A model generated the notes under the pieces. The model was not told the origin of the DNA. It saw only the letters and a list, made by a program, of their open reading frames with translations, and searched no databases. From NCBI GenBank assembly GCA_039619475.1, contig CM077115.1, forward strand, positions 32,997,083 to 33,061,082: a DNA stretch of 64,000 bases, in the 5' to 3' direction. The DNA is from Icerya purchasi (taxonomy: Eukaryota; Arthropoda; Insecta; Hemiptera; Monophlebidae). The translations under genes were made by a program, and so were the position numbers. The first letter of the stretch is position 1; each line of letters opens with the position of its first letter. This document shows positions 44,977 through 56,601 of this stretch, one piece after another.

Positions 44977-45713
44977 TTAGATTTTTTGTGGCTTTCTGAA
45001 CACGCTCTGTGATCTTTGTTTCAATATACGAATGAAAATCGGGAAGTGATCACTATTACACAGATCAGAGTGAGTAGACCACAGAAGTTTTGGGTGGATT
45101 TCATTTGATGAGATAGATAAGTCAATGGCCGATAACTTGCCATTAAATGAATTTAACCTAGTGGGCAGTTTACTATTTAACAACGACATATATAAACTTT
45201 CAGTAACTAGTTTTTCAAATATTTTTCCTTTCTTATTGGATTTAAAAGATCCCCACATTGGACTATGCGCATTCATATCGCCCACTAATATAAATGGTTT
45301 CGGCAGTTGCGATAGTAATGTATTTATTTCTGTATATGATAATTCAGTATCTGGAGGTATGTAGATGTTGCATATAGTAAGTTTGTGAAAGGGGCTTGAT
45401 ATTTGCTAAACTGCATCGTAACTGTAACATTTTGAATTGACGAGTTTATCCGCAGTTCCTTTTTAATGGGTACTGATTCATGAATGAATGTCGCCACTCC
45501 ACCTGATGCCTGTAATCCACCAGTGTGGTCAAAACGGAAGATTTGGTAATAATTATTTTGGGAAGGTGAGTGTTTAGGTAACAGGTGTGTTTCTTGGAGA
45601 CATATTATTGTTGGTTTTTCGGAATTGATTAGGAGAAGAAGATCTGATAAGTTGTTTTGGAATCCATTAATGTTCCATTGAAGAAGAAAGTTGTCCATCG
45701 CTTTTGCTATCAA
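44977..45713 (-). pseudogene. I-clade LINE endonuclease
   Basis: LLQWNINGFQNNLSDLLLLI opens the domain (QWN-xG motif). Next come IICLQETHLL (catalytic Glu) and ASGGVATFIHESVPIKKEL. In a second frame are MGDMNAHSPMWGS (family GDFNAH), LSAIDLSIS and NSDHFPIFI (Asp-His). All key residues are visible, but a frameshift near 45300-45350 breaks the domain. Confidence 0.85.
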
Positions 45714-45772
45714 TAGGAATTCCTTCTGAAATTTTTTTAACCAGTTTAGTTATTCTAATTTTGGTGGAATGA

Positions 45773-46948
45773 TCATTGATAACTGAGTATACTGTTTTTA
45801 GCTGGATAAGGATTGTATCGGCACACTTTGTCGGAGTATTTAATTTTTTTGAATAAATCTTGAGCAGATAAAGATTTACTGCTGTTTTGTATAAGTGCCA
45901 CGATTTGGTCAAAGGGGATACTTTCTTTAAGCGTTTTTCTGTGATTATCGATGTCCTGTTTGGCAGGTTGTAGGATGATTTTAAGCCGCTTTAATTCCTC
46001 GTCTTCATTTGTCTTTTTCTTTTGTGGCTGGGTTGCTTGATTTACATTTGGGGCACCTCCCGATGACGAGGTAGATCTATCGGATAGATTGCGTTTGTAA
46101 TTTTTAGGATTCAAAAGCGTAGGATTTGTTTGCTCCACAGGGGTTTCGAGAGGAGTTGGGGGTTTTGGTACGCGTGTTGTGTCCTGTTCAACCGATGCTA
46201 GACCATTGACCGGCGAGGGATCTACATCGTTAGTTGGATTCATATCAATATGGCTTAGAGATTCTGTTGAGGTATTAGCCTTTCTGGATATAGAACCATT
46301 GGATTCATCATCTGTAGATTCTGCCCCTTCCACATCTTCTCCGTTTTGAGGGCAGTTGGTGTTTGAGTGCTCTCGGGATTTACACACGCTGCACCATTTA
46401 TCTTCGGTTGATAGAAAAATTCTAAAGGTTTCGTTTTCATAGGTGAGAGTTAATGATTCCGGAATACCGTTCATTTCATCATTGGAAGGTATACCTGGCG
46501 CCTAAAGCTTTTAATATGTCTAAATTCTTCATCATTTAGTCCGACTTTCAAGAAAGTGATTGGGGAAGAAAGTTTTAATTTAGCGGTGTTGATAGAACTT
46601 TTTCGATAATGGAGTGAGGAATATGAGGGGAGACATTTGAAAGTGTGAGGCGTTTGGAAGGGTTGATCAATTTTCGTATGCGACTGAGGATATTATTGAT
46701 GGGGACAGTAGGGTAGTTTTTGACCACGTGTTATCGGCAATGTCTTTTGATTTCAGGTACACCGAGATGCGGTTGTTTGATATTCGGGAAGAAAAGATAA
46801 TATTAGACGGGTGAACGAGTTCGCTAATTGCGGAGGTGTATTCTCTAAATTTAATGTCATCTACCGCGTGTAATATTATCGCCTGATCGCGACTAGGAAA
46901 GGATTCATTTTGTCTAATTGAGCTGTACGTAGGTCGACTGTCCGCCAT
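45773..46948 (-). pseudogene. I-clade LINE ORF1 (zinc-knuckle protein)
   Basis: Two consecutive frames. 46948-46667 begins MADSRPTYSSIRQNESFPSR and contains a folded N-terminal part. 46474-45773 has a single zinc knuckle, CSVCKSREHSNTNC (C-X2-C-X4-H-X4-C), then a Ser/Thr/Pro/Asn-rich linker and a Lys-rich stretch ending in a helical LFKKIKYSDK segment. One or two frameshifts separate the parts, and another displaces the C-terminus into the frame at 45912-45667. ORF1 of I-type LINEs binds element RNA. Confidence 0.75.
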
Positions 46949-47459
46949 GTTAAAAGATGACCGCGCAAGACAATTGAAATAGATATCGGATTAAATGCGA
47001 AAATATACGAGATAATAAATGAAACGATCTTACTTATCAGTAACAGTTCTATCGATGAAACGCGGTTTTACGAGTCTACAAAATTAAATTAAACCATTGT
47101 AACACGCAACGAACAACGAACAACCGCGATCACAAATTAAAAGATACACCTTTGCTATTTGCTACATGCTTCGTTATTAATTTTAAGCGCAGACAATCGA
47201 TCTTTTCAACACGTGCCTTCTCTATCGTTCCCCATGTTTGAATGCCGTAAGCGCAAAATATATAATTTTTAACGTGTTTACATATTTTTTCATTATGTAC
47301 ATAAATAGTATCTTCTTATTCGATTTTTCCAGCGTAAGTGTTAACACACTATTATGTTCAAGTATTTATGACACTGATTTCTAGTAATTCATATTTTATG
47401 TTTGAACTTTTATCATCTTTTTTCGTATGCATTATCATTTCCGGTTCATATTATTATTC

Positions 47460-47461
<2 letters not shown>

Positions 47462-47496
<35 letters not shown>

Positions 47497-48610
47497 GGTT
47501 CGTCATAAAGACATTGGCCCAAGAAGAGGGAGAAGAATGAGAAGCGGAATCAGATGTTTATGCGATCAGATATGGAAGATAGGAAAGACTCAAGTGCTGG
47601 AATGACCGAGGGTGATGGCAAGGAGAGGACAAAAGCTGCGCAATACAGAGTTGGAAGACCAATTGACAAAAGAGAAGAGTAAAAGGAAGAACGTTCGGAA
47701 GCGATATAGGTGCACTCAAACAAAATGTGATTAGCGTCACCTATAAAGTTGTGAGAGGAAGGGTGTAGGAGACAGTGAGGAGAGGGGACCAGAGAAAAGC
47801 GAAATAGGGAAGCAGGAAGCAAACTGTGCCCAAAGCGTAGACGACAGATTGCAGAGAGAGAGTTGAACGCCGTATGGAGGGAAAATTGAAAAACCATGGA
47901 TAAGACGGTAGATTAGGCTGGATAAAGAGATAGAAGGAATCCGGATTTGAGAATGAGGAGGAATACGAATTTAACCATAGTTTGGAATGAGCTGAAGTGG
48001 AGAGGAGATTAATATTATGAGATGAAAAGACACTGAGGAATTCACCGGTAGAAGAGGATGAACGAGCTAGTGTATCGGCCGACTCGTTACCCTCGATTCC
48101 AGAATGGCCTGGAATCCACAGTAGGTCAATTTGGATAGAGTGAGAAAGGAAAATGTTGTGAATAAGAGAGCGTATGAGAAGGATTATGTAATCAACAGAG
48201 GAAGAAGGAAAAGAAGAGGAGATGGCTTGAAGGACACTGTGGGAATCCGATATAATAAGGACTTTATGCGAAACTAGGGAAGAAGCAACAAAAAGGACGG
48301 CACGCAGGATGGCAGTAGACTCGGCATAGAACACTGAACAAAAGGAAGGAAGTTTGAAGGTTTCGAAATAATTTGAGGAAGGACAAAAGAAGGCCGAGCC
48401 AACTCCATTGGGTCCTTTGGAACCGTCAGTGAAGATCGCAAAATGATTAGGGAAAAGAGAGCCAACGGTGTTTAAGAATTCTGATTGGACAACATGATGA
48501 AGGAGAGGTTTGGTAGGGCAAGTTAGAAATAAACAATTAATAGGATGTAGGTGTGTGGAAAAATTGGAAGAAAAGTATGGCAACTTGTCGTATGAATAAA
48601 TATAAGGAGA
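47462..48610 (-). mobile_element. RNase H LINE (I superfamily), family B copy 3
   Basis: It has a T34 run (47462-47495) as poly-A on the minus strand, followed by gggttcgtcataaag, and coding sequence up to 48583. RNase H is complete: FAIFTDGSKGPNGVGSAFF, FCSVFYAESTAIL, LIISDSHSVLQAIS and WIPGHSGIEGNESADTLA. A frameshift near 47890 separates the tail (RLRFGHSLLPASL, then GDANHILFEC). The first motif region (YFSSNFSTHLHP) is truncated relative to copy 2. It lies in intron 2. Confidence 0.88.
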
Positions 48611-48659
48611 AAATCACTTTGTTTAAAACTTGTTACCATCGTTTTACCTACTTTATCTA

Positions 48660-48800
48660 TTAGATGTTCATCATGTAGCCGCTTACTATCAGTAAATCGT
48701 CTTGTAATTGATTTTCTACCTGTTTGATATCTTTGCCAGTAGTTAATACGGCTATATCATCAGCGAAAGGGAGTAATTCTCTGTAAAAACGCAAAATTCC
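48660..48800 (-). pseudogene. Reverse transcriptase palm scrap
   Basis: The minus strand encodes ELLPFADDIAVLTTGKDIKQ followed by VENQLQDDLLIVSGYMMN. This is the FADD catalytic box and following helix of a LINE reverse transcriptase. About 140 bp survive, and the clade cannot be assigned. It lies just beyond the 5' end of family B copy 3. Confidence 0.7.
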
Positions 48801-48917
48801 TTGTTTAGCATGAAAACAGAAAACACTGTCTAAAAGCAAGTGGCGCCCAAAGGACCAGAAAAAAACAAAAATAAAAATGTAACAATCATGGATAACGATG
48901 GGAAAAAACTTGTACAT

Positions 48918-49689
48918 AATATAAAATAAACATTAGGACTTACACAAAAATAATTAATACAGAGTATTATTGACAGTAAAATCCTTCTCATCGATTTGGT
49001 TATGGTTCAGGGGACAAAAACTTATCGCGGTGTCGCACTAAACTTCAAGATTATTTTTGAATGATGAAAACATTGTACTATATAAATACATTACGCACTA
49101 ACTGCGAAGCGAACGTGTAGTTATTGGAAAAGGCCAGAAAAACAGAAAATGAGTGATTATCACAAAATGAGGAACAACTCATAATTGTCAAAAAGATACA
49201 CGAAAGAAATGAAAACTAATAAAAGAGAACGAGAAAATCGAATTTAGTTGCAACGCCCGAATCAAAAGAGTACATGACAGGCTTCTGCATTACACGGTTA
49301 TCGGCGTAAAAAACAAAAATATGCGAATCGGATTTCGGCACTATTCTCTTAATGTGATAGTGTTCATTACTAAGCTGAAGACTAAAATAAAGCTATTTAC
49401 ATTAACGTATTTTTTTAACCAGGTAATTTTCGTTATTAAAAAATCATAAGCGAAATTCAATCGCCACGTCGAATCGAATTGAACTAAAACCGAATTCCTT
49501 TGTTCGGCTGTACAACTCGAAGGAAAACAAAATTATCGTACATAAAATCTAGTCAGAACTCTGCGACACAACGACAATATTTATAAAACTATTTACAACA
49601 TAACATTATTTTCTTTTAGAATATTTTTTGTACGGCGTTAATGCAAAATCTTATGAATAACGTTATTTACTGATTTTCGATGGCGCATC
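48918..49689. other. Intron 2 sequence without recognised features
   Basis: AT-rich and purine-rich, no coding frame or terminus recognised. Confidence 0.55.
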
Positions 49690-49697
49690 ATTCACAT

Positions 49698-50124
49698 CAG
49701 TTGGGCGTAGTTTGCCTTAGACAGGCCCTGTATCAAAATTTGTTGGGAGGCCCTGATAAAGTGTAAAGATTTTTCTCAAAAGGAACAAAAACGCTCGCAT
49801 TAAATTAAAATAATTATTCATTGATTATAAGTTATTACTTACAATACATGCTCCTAGGAGCTAAGTTACAATTCAATCCAAACAATTCCACTTTAACCGA
49901 ATATACATTTTTATCGCCTTTTTTTCGGTAAACTTATTTATTAAATCATCCATAGATGAAAACGATTTCAGCTTTTCTAGATTTCCTGCCTCTATGGATA
50001 ATAAAGACAAGTTTGAAAGTCATACTACATTTTTACGAATTTTTGCTCACATACGTTCGGGGCCCCTGTACTTCGGGGGTCCCGAATCATTGATACGGCT
50101 AACAGGGCGGTAGCTACGCCCCTG
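49698..50124. mobile_element. hAT-type MITE with perfect 8-bp target duplication
   Basis: The left end cagttgggcgtagtttgcct and the right end, on the opposite strand caggggcgtagctaccgccc, are imperfect inverted repeats that continue inward with ggccctgtatca / gttagccgtatca. Both flanks are attcacat (49690-49697 and 50125-50132), identical over 8 bp as hAT transposases make. The 427-bp interior is non-coding. It lies in intron 2. Confidence 0.92.
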
Positions 50125-50519
50125 ATTCACATTAGCATGCCATTTGAAAATTTACTTCCGAAAAATGTAAAGACAGTATAGATATAGAAATCACTTTTTC
50201 AAAGGTAAAAACATCTTAGATAGTTTTTATATAGTAATGGATGTTATTTATAAAAATGATAATTTTAGTCAAATTAAATGAATAAAACTGTTTTTTTTAA
50301 ATATACAGATTCTTAAAATAATTGAAATATGCATATGTAGGTATTTTTATCCTGTAATTCATTTTCGAACTTACGATTGAAATATTTTGTATTTTAACGA
50401 TGTAATGCGTCGAAGAAGTTATAATCGGAATAATCATTCGCAATGTGTATACGATTCGAACTTGCAAGAGAAAACCGTGTGATATTCACAAAAGAAGTTT
50501 TCTACTCGGCTATGTAGCG

Positions 50520-51560
50520 TATCACTGGGAACGAAAGACGTTCAATGTAGACTTTTTCGCTGGGAACCTGCATCAAAATCAACTCCATTTTCAGGAGTTG
50601 TGACGTCACTGCATACCGACGCGCTTCGTTAAACCATAGTACATTAATAACAGTGATTTGTTTTTCGTTTTTAAAAAAAATGAGTTATAGGTTTTACTTT
50701 AAAACTTATTTAAAAATAACAAAACTTTTTATAGACATTATCCTATAGCTCATAATTATTTTATGAAGCCGTCGCAAATATTTACTTGCAATGAATATGG
50801 TAATAATTTTACGTGCAAAATTAAATTAAGATACCATTTAAAAATTTATTTTTTAAATATTAATAATAAACGAATAATACTCCGTTTCTTAAATTGCAAG
50901 AAATACTTTTGCGCATACAAATATTTACGATCTCATATAAACGGAAAACATAGTGGGAAGTTAAATTGTGAAAATTTAGAATTTCACAATGAAACTGGTA
51001 AGTATAATTTTTGTATATACATATATATATCTTTAATTAATTAATATAACTAAGCCGACTTATAGCGAGTAGTGATATAAAACAAATACAAATAATTTCG
51101 TTTGTGTATTATTAGAATTCATAAAATGGAAAACTGCAGTAGAAAAATCAGACACTTGCAATTTAGGAACGCTGGTATTTATCGTTTATTATTAATATTT
51201 AAAAAATAAGTTTTTATATAGTATCTTAATTTAATTTTGCACGTAAAATTGTTACCACATTCATTGCAAATAAGTATTTGTGACGGCTTAATAAAATAAT
51301 TATGATCTGCAGGATAATGTCTATACAAAGTTTTGTTGTTTTTATAAGTTTTAAAACAAAACTTACAACCCATTTTCTTTAAAAACCAAAAAACAAATTA
51401 CTACTACTAATGTAATCATTCGAATACAAATACTACGTCTTAACGAAGCACGTCGGTGTGCAGTGACGTCACAACTCGTGAAAATGGACTGATTTTGATG
51501 CAGGTTCCCAGTGAAAAAGTCTACACTAAGTGTTTCATTCACTCCGAGGAGAATAAAATG
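50520..51560. mobile_element. Fold-back element with C2H2 zinc-finger arms
   Basis: Two arms of about 365-385 bp (about 50520-50885 and 51172-51555) are imperfect reverse complements around a spacer of about 285 bp. The outer parts share ctgggaacctgcatcaaaat / gttgtgacgtcactgca in inverted order, including a TGACGTCA palindrome in each arm. The inner parts both derive from one zinc-finger frame. It lies in intron 2 of the fatty acid synthase gene, so the pre-mRNA would carry a long imperfect hairpin. No known transposase or target duplication was seen. Confidence 0.75.
51179..51373 (-). CDS. C2H2-like zinc-finger frame, right arm of the fold-back
   Basis: A 64-codon frame starting MGCKFCFKTYKNNKTLYRHY, a first finger C-X2-C-X12-H-X4-H (CKFC...RHYPADH). 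It continues with CNECGNNFTCKIKLRYYIKT, a second finger whose His is replaced by Tyr. It stays open to the end of the arm. The left arm (50680-51044, plus strand) has the same frame but has lost the first finger (Cys changed to Tyr, stop). It keeps RYHLKIYF, and in the spacer continues with a third finger-like CKKYFCAYKYLRSHINGKH. Host gene fragment or element protein is undecided. Confidence 0.5.
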   Translation of the reverse strand: MGCKFCFKTYKNNKTLYRHYPADHNYFIKPSQILICNECGNNFTCKIKLRYYIKTYFLNINNKR

Positions 51561-53355
51561 ATTGTGTATAAAATGCGATCGAAGCGCTGCGACAATTAAC
51601 GCTAATATTTGTAACTAAGGATCCTACGCATATTTCAAATGAACAAACTATTACGACAAAATTATGCAATACAATGGTGTTACCTTAACTGCAAAATAAT
51701 AGATTTTTTTTTTTTTAAATCATCAAATAAAACTGTAATTAATAATTTAAAAAGGTTGAAAATAGGCGCACGCAATTATATAAAAAGAAAAAAAGAAAAA
51801 AAAGAACAAAAACTAAAAAGAAAACAATATCCAGATTCGCTAGAAAAATTTAATAAAAATGCACTAAAAAGTAAAAATTATTCCATAAAAAATGTAGATA
51901 TACCTTAAGGTGGATATTATGATAATTTTTAAATAGCATTAACGCTTACTAGAGAAGGTACCAAATTAAAATTACAATATCTAGAAACTATTTAATGAAT
52001 ATTTAATGCAGCTTTTAATTATTACTACCATTTGTGATTTCTGTATTGACTCTAATAAGCATTAATACTGTATAAGAATTATCATAATATAATCTTTGCT
52101 GGGTTCATTTTACTGTATAAAATATATTATCTACTTATCGAATATTCTTTATTTTTTAATGCATTTTTATTAAACTTATATAATAAAAATCTTGAAGTCG
52201 AAATTTTTTTATTTCACAGTTTTTAGCATAACACATAAATTTTTTGTCTTGCTAAAAATTAACATTTCCACGGTAATTAACATAGATAATACTGTAATTT
52301 TTCCAAATTACTTTTGTAAATCGCGTTTGTTATATTAATAAAAATTAAAAAAATTAAATCTAAAGGGACCACATTTTTTTACATTTTTGATGTCTATTTA
52401 GTTTGTGTTCATTATTTTTCATCGGTACACACATAGTATCACCGCTGACTGGTAGTACACTTTCGAATGAACAACGAATCATTAATATCGATACACATAG
52501 GTACAAGTTATGTGTGAACAAAAACAAAAAAGAAAAAGCGTAAGTAGCTGTGTTTTACTTACCTAGGACGAAGATATCGTTGAAGTAAATTTAAAATTCA
52601 TATGATTATTTATGTTAGATATAAAATTTTCGAGAAACGTATCGAATAAAATAAGATCAAAAGTTTAAGAAGCCCTTACACTATCCCTTATCAAATCAGA
52701 AACACACCAACATCGAGTAATAATAAACAATTATCGGTTATGAAATAATTAACATGGGTCGCGGACAATCATATAAAATAACAAGTTAAAAAACGGTAAT
52801 ACGAATATAAATCTTGTAATGTGCGTGTTATTTATGGTATGAAATGCTTAAAAACGAAAATATCCTAATGAAATAAATCGCATTGGCACCGGTTTTCAAT
52901 GAAATTTTTCCTAAAATTAAAATTATTCTCTTTTCTCTGATGATTTAATTTTATATATGAGCATCAGCCAGATCTACTTTGAGAACTGAAAAATTTGTGT
53001 GCATGAAATTCGCTTCTTTTTGGTTTTACGATGAACCGTACAACAACAGTATTGGGGTTATAAAGCTGGCGAAGAAAAATTATTTCTCAGTCTATTACAA
53101 ACTTGCACTTGCATTGATTAATATAATCGATTAACTGTATAATATTAAAGTTCATGTAATATCTGTAGTTATTTCATTAATAAAATAACTCCAATTCTAC
53201 AAGTGCCACTTTATAGCGTGATGTCTGAACATCTAATATGTGTTTGAAGAATTATGATTTTTCGGTCAAACAGGAACGTATTTTTATATTATATGTTACA
53301 CATTTATATAAGTACAGATAAACGTAATGTGATACATATTGCAATTGATTGATAG
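51561..53355. other. End of intron 2, no recognised features
   Basis: AT-rich. A Lys-rich frame at 51639-51908 has no recognisable domain and reads through A-runs. No transposon ends were seen. Confidence 0.5.
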
Positions 53356-53529
53356 GAATTAGTCCGCCAACAATCAGGGGTAGTAGAACCGGCGTGTTTT
53401 TAGGCAGCACCTGTATGGAATCAATGCTATACTGGAACGATGCAGAAGATATGGTACATGGATACGGCTTGCTGGGAGCATCCTTGTCAATGTTTGCTAA
53501 TCGAATTTCATTCACATTCGATTTCAAAG
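53356..53529 (+). CDS. FASN: Fatty acid synthase exon 3
   Basis: Encodes residues 118-175. It reads GISPPTIRGSRTGVFLG, then a less conserved stretch, then HGYGLLGASLSMFANRIS and FTFDFKG. GYG--G---SMFANR-S is the region leading to the active-site Cys. The acceptor is gattgatag|G and the donor is caaag|gtataa. Intron 3 that follows is only 273 bp and free of transposons. Confidence 0.92.
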
Positions 53530-53802
53530 GTATAAACATAACACAAAACATGTTAAACAGCAATTAAGCATGTAGCGTAAAAATTTTTAAAACACACATT
53601 ATTTCTACTGGTTAACAAATAAAATACATTTTTTATAAAATAATATTTAATTATTGCACTTTTGAAACGTGTCGGAAAATGTAATAATCAAATATAATTT
53701 TATGAAAAGTGTATTTGTGGGAATTTAATTTGTCAAGAACGCATATACCGTCTGCTTATCTAACGAGTAAAAAAATATTTACGATACTGGTCATGTCCTT
53801 AG

Positions 53803-54003
53803 GGCCTAGCTTTGGTCTGGATGCAAGTTGCTCGAGTTCTCTGCAAGCACTGCAGCAAGCTGTAATATCGATTAATACCGGAGCGTGCGAAAATGCTATA
53901 GTAGCTGGCAGTAACTTAACGTTGCAACCAACTAAATCGCTACAATATCAGCGCCTTCATTTGCTTTCATCGAGTGATATTTCGAAACCGTTCGATGATA
54001 ACA
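53803..54003 (+). CDS. FASN: Fatty acid synthase exon 4 (active-site Cys)
   Basis: Encodes residues 176-242. GPSFGLDASCSSSLQAL holds the nucleophile Cys185; most relatives have DTACSSSL, so Ala-Ser for Thr-Ala is a mild variant. Then CENAIVAGSNLTLQP and a final FDDN, equivalent to the usual AFDD turn. The acceptor is ccttag|gg and the donor is aaca|gtaagt, close to consensus. Confidence 0.93.
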
Positions 54004-54994
54004 GTAAGTTAAAGAAACTTATCTGAACTGTAGAGTATTACTGTTTTAAATTAATACTAAAACTAAATTAAAAAAGTGTTTTTCTTTTATGTTAGCTAAT
54101 TTTGTCACCTTTCTAAGATCCATCATGTGAAATGTTGAGTTGCTGGCTATCATTTGACCCGGACAAGAAAGGAATTCTCTGCCCTCAATAAATTGTATTT
54201 AGGACATATTTCTGTGTCGTACAATCTTTGAGCGAATCTCTCCTTGTTCTGCATTCATATTTTGTAATGGAACAGTTGCCTCCCCGACGGTGGAAACATT
54301 ATTAAACACTGCAACCAACTTAGAGGAATAAAGAATGAATCCCCCCAGATATGCACCTACTTATCCAGCCAGATGAAATTGGGTCGGACCTGAATTTTCT
54401 AAGTGCTACCTACTTTATAGTCAGGTTATGATAGTAAAGTTTCTTTCATTATCTACTACTTCTTTATGTAACACAAATTCTCCTTCGGTTTTTCTTTTTT
54501 CTATTTAACATGTCTACTGTATCTTCTGTTACGTTTAAAATTTTTTCCCACCCCTAAAGAAATAGCAATCATAGTAAAATCTTCAAAAGAAAAAAAAGAA
54601 ATTTCTTTATCACAAAAAGTAAAAAAATAGGTACAATAAATACTGAAGTTTTATTGCCCTAAGAATCAATTCAGCGAATTAAATATTTATAAACAGTCTC
54701 GAGTTAATTTAATAGATTCATGGTAGAAAGTTTAAAAGTCAAAAGAGAAATTGAAACTTTGATTGGAATGTTTCATAAGTTGTGAGTTAATAAAAGAAGT
54801 CCACATGTGGCTCGTTAGAAACCTATTTTACAAATTTGAATTTAAAGCAAACTTTTATAATATTCAGGTTAAACGAGTAATTTATTTCTATGGATAGTGG
54901 CGTAGTCAATTTCAACAGTGGAGAAGCTTACTTATGTACCGTAGATAAGATTAGTAGGAAAAATATAAATATCAAATAGGTTTGTTGTGTATTA

Positions 54995-56000
54995 TTGTGT
55001 TTTGCTCGTAATCTAAACCACAGCGATAATTTAGTAATTCCATTACCGTTTTTTCCGAACGATCTCCTATCCCTCTTTAAAGAAAATAGAATTAACTGGA
55101 ACTCTGACTTTATGCATCAGTATAATGAACTCCCCTCGGAAGATACGCTGATTGTTGTTTACCTAACCCTGATGAACGATCGCTCTGGCCAGGATGTCAT
55201 AGTGGCGCCTCAGTACGTGACCGAAAAGATGCAACTTTTTCCCAGCTATGGACATCTGAAAAACGTATGGTGCCAAAGCAAACCTCCTTAAATGATCGCC
55301 GGTTGTTTGTGCCTACGAGGTGGAGGGAGAGGTTCACGCGGTTCGGCTCCATGACTTCTGTTCGGTGTAGGAAAGGGAGCTGTATGGTTTTATTTTCTAC
55401 TTGAAGGAATATTTGAAATCTCCCCCCCCCCTCCCGATCGAAATTTATTTCTGGTCACAGATTCTTTGCAATCTATTGGAGCACTCCAGACACCAAAAAC
55501 TTTGAACACTTTATCCGGAAAAATAAAACGTATCATTAACCTGATTTCTCGGGCTGGTTCACAAGTAACGTTCTTGTGAGTCCCGGGTCATGCTGGTGTG
55601 CCGGAGAACGAATGTGTGAATTTGACCGTTAAAGCAGTAACATATAGCCCGGATACCCGAAGGCGCCCCTCTTCCGCAGCTAGGGTTGTTACTCTTTTTC
55701 CAGGAACATAAGACAGGGACGTGGGAAACTATGTGATCGGTTCAAATATCATAGTTGCGATCCATCAAAGTGAGTACTGAGCCATGGTGGCCACCGATAC
55801 CCATGTTCTGCAGAGAGTTTGCAGCACTGACCAAACTTCTCACAGAACACACAGCAATATCTCATAACTATTTGTTAGAAGGAACATCTCTTCCCTCTGG
55901 CTGTTTCTTATGCAATTCGCTCGTCTCACCAACTGCTTAACATATTTTGGTAGACCGTCCTTGTACAGGCATCTCCAAATTATCGGCGGTTGTATTGTCA
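54995..56000 (+). pseudogene. RNase H LINE remnant in intron 4
   Basis: Decayed RNase H of an I/R1-like LINE. Near 55450-55470 is VTDSLQSIGALQTPKTLNTL, followed near 55585 by VPGHAGVPENECVNLTVKA, the third and fourth catalytic motifs. The upstream frame at 54995-55291 (LLSLFKENRINWNSDF, then EDTLIVVY) probably covers the region just before and at the first motif, with the VYTDGS block destroyed. The C-terminal region was not recognised. It occupies most of the 2.6-kb intron on the sense strand. Confidence 0.65.
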
Positions 56001-56601
56001 AATGAATCAAAACAAGTCAAAGATATGTTACACCACACCAAAGCGGCTAACCTATTAAAGTACCCCTAAGACTGCACTGATACATTGTAATAATTTCAGC
56101 TATTACATATATCACATGGATCATATACAATAAAAAAACAAAAAAAAGAAACAACTGTAACTGTTACTGGTCTTAATGTATGACAAAAAATAGTCAAGGA
56201 CAGAACTATCTATCAACTATGTAGGATGTTGATTGCAATAATCGCGTGTTTACGTATAATATTTCCGTAATACAAAAAAAGGTAGGAATCTTTTACCTTT
56301 TATTTTATTTTCCGGTATTATCCACGATGACTGTATCTTCGGCTACACCTTTTCTCACAGACAAGCAATTCCACAAATAATAATTGTAAATAGTTCAAGA
56401 AAGTACTCGAAACGTTCAAATTATGAACTTTTATAATCATTTGTTAAATTTCGATCATTTTTTAAATTTTTAAAATTCGCTAAAGCTATGATGATTACTA
56501 CAGATGATTTATATATGCCTTTTGATTTGTCCAGTCGTTTTACGGTTCATTCGTTTTAACCGTGCTCTGTACTCGAAATATAAATTTATTATAATTTGCA
56601 G

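Larger units (their letters stand above)
44950..46970 (-). mobile_element. I-clade LINE, 5' half (ORF1 and endonuclease)
   Basis: Unlike most LINE debris here, this is the 5' end. ORF1 starts at 46948, and the endonuclease starts at about 45713. The element stops at about 44960, just after the endonuclease. RT and RNase H are absent; nearby family B copies could be the same family, but no overlap exists to prove it. Loss of the 3' part implies a deletion or recombination, not a truncated insertion. Confidence 0.75.

Noticed and set aside
51639..51908. Lys-rich frame after the fold-back element
   Set aside because: Reads through A-runs; no zinc finger or other motif.
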